DNA from: SHZI01 sp031409515 | Lineage (GTDB): Bacteria > Pseudomonadota > Gammaproteobacteria > Steroidobacterales > GCA-2729495 | Reading direction: 5' to 3' | DNA: 64,000 nt | Assembly: GCA_031409515.1 (NCBI GenBank) | Contig: JANNXJ010000004.1 | Coordinates: forward strand, 42,325-106,324 | Shown here: positions 61,003 to 64,000 of the stretch, piece by piece | Numbering within the stretch: the stretch's first letter is position 1 | How the letters are laid out: each line of letters begins with the position of its first letter | Notes under the pieces: model-generated | What the model saw: only the letters and a program-made list of their open reading frames with translations | Databases searched by the model: none | What the model was told of the DNA's origin: nothing | Translations under genes and position numbers: made by a program

Positions 61003-62115
61003 TCAACCTCGGGCTGGGGGCAGCGGCAACGACGGGGTGGGGAGGCGCAGCGAGCGGGGGCGGAGCGGCCCGTAGCCGAAGCGGAGCACCACCGACGGCC
61101 GGCCGGACGGCTCGCCCAGCTCCATGCCGAGCTGGGGCAGAAACGCGGGAACCTCGGTCACGGCGTTTACCCAGGCGTGGCGGATGCCCAGTGAGGTGGA
61201 CTGCAGCGCGAAGCGCTGCATCGAGCGGCCCACCTCGACCCAGTGGGGGCGGTCGTTGGTGGCTGCCACGAAAGCGACCATACCCGCGGCGCTGGGCAGC
61301 TCCGTCACCAGGCGGCTGGTGGCCCGCTCGCCAGTCGACCGGAGACTGAATAGCGCCGAACCGATGGCGGGAGGCAGGGAGGTCCGGTCGAAGGGCCCCG
61401 GCGCCAGGCCGTCCCGGGTCGCCAGCGCGGTGGCCGTATCGAACCGGGTCCAGCGCCGCAGCTCGGCGACCCTCGCAGGGTCGGCGTACCACTCGCGGCT
61501 GGCGGCTATGGCGAGTTCCAGAATACGGCTCTTCTGCACATCACCAGTGACCAGCACGGTTGTCACGCCCGGGCCGCGGGCATAGCGCTCGAGCCGGGTG
61601 AGTTCCGCGGCCGGCACCGGCTTCCCATCGTAGAGACTACGGGTGGTCTGCCTGTCGGGAATCGCTCGTGAGATCGGCGACGGGGACGGCGGCGCCAGTT
61701 CGAAGCGGACCGTGACCCCATCCGCAACTCCCGCCCCCACCAGCACATAGCTGCCAAGCCCGATGGACGCTCCACTCTGTACCAGGTTCTCGGCCGCGCA
61801 GCCCAGACTGACATGGAGGTAATGACCGTCGGGATCGACCGCCGGGGACTGTCGCGCCGGATCCGGGAGAATCGTAATGGCATCCCGGGCCAGCCGGAAC
61901 TGCCAGCACTGACTGTTGTACGTAGAAGGCGCGAGGGTCGCGTAGCGCACCAGTTCCGCCAGCAAGCCGGCCAGCGTATCGGGGACTGCGCTCGCGTGCC
62001 GCCAGATACCCGCCGCGACCGTCTCGTACTCATCAACGGAAGACTCGCAGCCGCCGAGAGCAAGACTCCCCAGGGCGAGACCTCCGGCACCAAGCACGTC
62101 ACGACGGGTAGGCAT
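61003..62115 (-). CDS. nitroreductase-family (Acg-like) Tat lipoprotein
   Basis: 370 aa. A twin-arginine signal TRRDVLGAGGLALGSLALGG ends in a lipobox Cys (GGC). The mature protein resembles the FMN-binding nitroreductase/Acg family: LVRYATLAPSTYNSQCWQF near residue 55, LGCAAENLVQSGASIGLG, and a central ISRAIPDRQTTRS. Export by Tat suggests cofactor loading before export. Substrate unknown. It follows oxyR by 30 bp on the same strand and may be co-transcribed with it. Confidence 0.8.
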   Translation of the reverse strand: MPTRRDVLGAGGLALGSLALGGCESSVDEYETVAAGIWRHASAVPDTLAGLLAELVRYATLAPSTYNSQCWQFRLARDAITILPDPARQSPAVDPDGHYLHVSLGCAAENLVQSGASIGLGSYVLVGAGVADGVTVRFELAPPSPSPISRAIPDRQTTRSLYDGKPVPAAELTRLERYARGPGVTTVLVTGDVQKSRILELAIAASREWYADPARVAELRRWTRFDTATALATRDGLAPGPFDRTSLPPAIGSALFSLRSTGERATSRLVTELPSAAGMVAFVAATNDRPHWVEVGRSMQRFALQSTSLGIRHAWVNAVTEVPAFLPQLGMELGEPSGRPSVVLRFGYGPLRPRSLRLPTPSLPLPPARG

Positions 62116-62145
62116 ACAGATATTCCCCGGGTCCAGCCGCTGATT

Positions 62146-63054
62146 CTATCGAGGGCCCTGCAACCCAGCGAGCTGGCGCAAGTGGCTGCCCAGCTGCCGA
62201 AACTCCACGCCGCGAGTGGAGCCCTGCCGCCAGGCGAGGCCGATCTCCCGGTAGTTGCGCCCGGGCAGCGGATAGGTCTGCACCCGCGTCCCGGCGAGGA
62301 GCGCCGAGCCTTCGGCCATCTCGGGCAGGAAGGTAATACCCAGGTCTGCATCCACCATCTCAATCAGAGTCAGGAGACTGGAGGCCTGGAAGGGGCTGAT
62401 CTTCTCGGCACTTTTCAGCCTGCAGGCGGATATGGCGTGCTCCCGCAGGCAATGCCCCTCGTTGAGCAGCAACACCGAGTCCCGGTCGAGGCGGCTGTAG
62501 TTGTAGTTCGTGGGGTTCACCAGCTCGGTGCCACGTCGGCAGGCCAGGCGAAACGCATCCCTGAACAAGGGCTGCACTTCGACATTGTCCAGGTCGAAAG
62601 GCAGGGCCAGCAGCAACAGGTCGAGCTCGCCCTTCAGCAGTTTCCCGTGAATTTCCGCCGTGGTCCCCTCGTGGAGGAACAAGCGGAGTTTGGGCAGTAC
62701 CTTGCGGAGGCGGGGCAGCACTCTGGGGAGCAGGAATGGCGCTATGGTCGGAATGACCCCAAGGCGCAAAGGGCCGGCGAGCGGCGTCCGCTCTGTCTGG
62801 GCAAGAGCCACCAGTGCCTCAATGTCCCGGAGGCACAGCCGGGCCTGGGTCGCCATCTCCTGGCCGAGGGCAGTAATGGTGACCCGCCGGTTGGTGCGAT
62901 CCACGAGGCGCACCCCCAGCAGGGTTTCCAGCTCACGGATCGCGATGCTGAACGCCGACTGGGACACAAAGCAGGCAGCCGCCGCCTTGCCGAAATGCAG
63001 GTGCTCGGCAAGTGCGGCAAAGTAGCGGAGCTGCCGGGTGCTAGGAAGGCTCAT
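62146..63054 (-). CDS. oxyR: hydrogen peroxide-sensing regulator OxyR
   Basis: 302 aa LysR-type. The HTH is HFGKAAAACFVSQSAFSIAIRELE. The redox-active cysteines are Cys202 and Cys211 in EGHCLREHAISAC, nine residues apart as in E. coli OxyR (Cys199/Cys208). It switches to an activator when these form a disulfide. It is divergent from a peroxiredoxin-glutaredoxin gene, a classic OxyR target arrangement. Confidence 0.94.
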   Translation of the reverse strand: MSLPSTRQLRYFAALAEHLHFGKAAAACFVSQSAFSIAIRELETLLGVRLVDRTNRRVTITALGQEMATQARLCLRDIEALVALAQTERTPLAGPLRLGVIPTIAPFLLPRVLPRLRKVLPKLRLFLHEGTTAEIHGKLLKGELDLLLLALPFDLDNVEVQPLFRDAFRLACRRGTELVNPTNYNYSRLDRDSVLLLNEGHCLREHAISACRLKSAEKISPFQASSLLTLIEMVDADLGITFLPEMAEGSALLAGTRVQTYPLPGRNYREIGLAWRQGSTRGVEFRQLGSHLRQLAGLQGPR

Positions 63055-63151
63055 GTTCTACTCCGTAGATTGTTCTGATAGAAACATTATGGTTTGTGAT
63101 TGTCCTCCCTGCAGGCATACTCGCGCCATACCCACAGAGGAACCTCAGACC
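63055..63151. promoter_or_regulatory. oxyR / peroxiredoxin divergent promoter, probable OxyR-binding region
   Basis: 97 bp between divergent starts. ATTGTTCTGATAG (from 63069) fits the ATnGnTnnnAn half of the OxyR pattern loosely, and a second AT-rich half follows near 63086. The arrangement, not a perfect motif, supports an OxyR site. Confidence 0.5.
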
Positions 63152-63895
63152 ATGCTGCAGAACCACGAAGGCCAGCGCGTACCCGACGTGACCTTTCGCA
63201 CCCGCCAGGGGACGGAATGGGTAGACCGGACCAGCAAGGACGTTTTCGCGGGCCGCACTGTCATCGTTTTTTCCCTGCCTGGCGCCTTTACACCCACCTG
63301 CTCGTCAACCCATGTGCCCCGGTATAACCAGTTTGCCCCGGCGTTCCGCGCTGAGGGTGTCGACGAGATCATCTGCATGGCCGTCAATGATGCTTTCGTG
63401 ATGAACGAATGGCAGGAGAACCAGCTCGCCTGGGACCTCACTTTCCTGCCTGATGGTAATGGCGAGTTTTCCGACCGCATGGGGCTGCTTGTCGGCAAGG
63501 AAGACCTGGGCTTTGGCCGCCGGTCCTGGCGCTACTCGATGCTGGTCCGGGACGGCCTCATCGAAAAAATGTTCATAGAGCCTGAGGAGCCCGGCGATCC
63601 GTTCAAGGTGTCAGACGCGGACACGATGCTGGCCTACATCGCTCCCGGAGCACCCAAGCCGCTGGACGTTACCGTCCTGACCCGCAAAAGCTGCCCCCAC
63701 TGCGTGCGGGCCAAAACGCGTCTGGCCGAAGCCGGGATCGGCTTTGAAGAACTGACATTGAACAAGCAGTTCTCCGACCGGACCCTGCGGGCAGTCGCTG
63801 GCAGCACCTCGGTGCCGCAGATCTTCGTGAATGGCGTGCGCATCGGCGGCGCGGATGACCTGGAAAAGTGGCTGGCCGGACGCAAGGCCGCGTAG
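63152..63895 (+). CDS. peroxiredoxin-glutaredoxin fusion (PRX5-Grx hybrid)
   Basis: 247 aa from ATG 63152. Residues 1-165 are a PRX5-type domain with peroxidatic Cys50 in PGAFTPTCSSTHVP. Residues 170-247 are a glutaredoxin with Cys181/Cys184 in KSCPHCVRAK and TSVPQIFVNG. The Grx domain recycles the Prx domain with glutathione, reducing peroxides. The longer frame to 63038 runs into the oxyR start and is rejected. Confidence 0.95.
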   Translation: MLQNHEGQRVPDVTFRTRQGTEWVDRTSKDVFAGRTVIVFSLPGAFTPTCSSTHVPRYNQFAPAFRAEGVDEIICMAVNDAFVMNEWQENQLAWDLTFLPDGNGEFSDRMGLLVGKEDLGFGRRSWRYSMLVRDGLIEKMFIEPEEPGDPFKVSDADTMLAYIAPGAPKPLDVTVLTRKSCPHCVRAKTRLAEAGIGFEELTLNKQFSDRTLRAVAGSTSVPQIFVNGVRIGGADDLEKWLAGRKAA

Positions 63896-63901
63896 GCAGT
63901 G

Positions 63902-63955
63902 GTAGGAGCGCCGTCCGGCGCGATCACAATCGATCGCGCCCGGCGGCGCGCCTAC
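63902..63955. repeat. REP pair (imperfect inverted repeat)
   Basis: GTAGGAGCGCCGTCCGGCGC on the left and a four-mismatch complement on the right, around GATCACAATCGATC. It is the same family as the elements at 39886, 42784 and 49220 but the most degenerate. It begins 6 bp after the stop of the peroxiredoxin gene and does not supply its stop codon. Confidence 0.82.
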
Positions 63956-64000
63956 CCCCCCGTTACGCAGGGCCCCCCACCTTGCCGCAGGACGCCATAC
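63956..64000. other. window edge, no feature seen
   Basis: 45 bp after the REP element. Nothing recognisable; the next gene lies beyond the window. Confidence 0.4.

Overview
The window is high-GC bacterial chromosome with dense, mostly operon-packed genes. The gene families point to a gammaproteobacterium: a SpuC/Puu-type putrescine catabolic operon, PotFGHI, CysATW-Sbp, SohB, OxyR, a TorF-type porin, TonB-ExbB-ExbD-ExbD with two TPR proteins, and a VPxPA-CTERM protein. Nothing fixes the genus. I saw no rRNA, tRNA, CRISPR array or prophage. Mobile DNA is limited to a RayT-type (REP-associated Y1) transposase fragment at the left edge and four GTAGGAGCG-type REP elements.

Layout. 1-2.7 kb: RayT remnant, GNAT acetyltransferase, Asp-nucleophile alpha/beta hydrolase, membrane protein. 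2.8-7.5 kb (minus): RND permease, membrane fusion protein, zinc-ribbon membrane protein, GIY-YIG protein. 7.5-13 kb (minus): a chain of M48 lipoprotein protease, L,D-transpeptidase lipoprotein, rhomboid, a solitary phage-tail-sheath-like protein and two unknown proteins. 13-20 kb: SohB, LipA, an esterase-like protein, GloA, a diguanylate cyclase, a DUF192 protein and small lipoproteins. 20.5-25.7 kb: the TonB energising operon with tandem TPR proteins.

25.8-36 kb is the polyamine region. A potFGHI importer (plus) faces a porin and puuD-puuA-spuC-puuB (minus), which together would import putrescine and convert it through gamma-glutamyl intermediates and transamination. Two of its genes carry lesions as read here. 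potF has a one-base deletion that splits it, and puuB has ATC where the start codon should be. 36-42.8 kb holds two MFS transporters, a membrane ClpP-fold protein, a DmeF-type metal exporter with its CsoR/RcnR-type repressor, and a double-domain PPK2.

42.9-51.4 kb is a sulfate uptake locus: cysA with an unusual C-terminal extension, cysT, cysW, a sensor kinase/regulator pair, and a convergent sbp followed upstream by a small secreted protein and a second rhomboid. 51.5-56.1 kb has a CTERM-anchored choice-of-anchor I protein, a MerR-like regulator, a TPR protein and a nuclease. 56.2-62.1 kb has a TetR-MFP-RND efflux operon and a Tat nitroreductase. 62.1-63.9 kb has oxyR divergent from a peroxiredoxin-glutaredoxin fusion.

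The observations most worth following are the orphan contractile-sheath-like protein in a cell-envelope protease/transpeptidase operon; REP elements whose invariant GTAG supplies the TAG stop codon of the adjacent gene in three of four cases; the CysA fusion; and the lesions in potF, puuB and the nuclease gene, which are either real decay or sequence errors.
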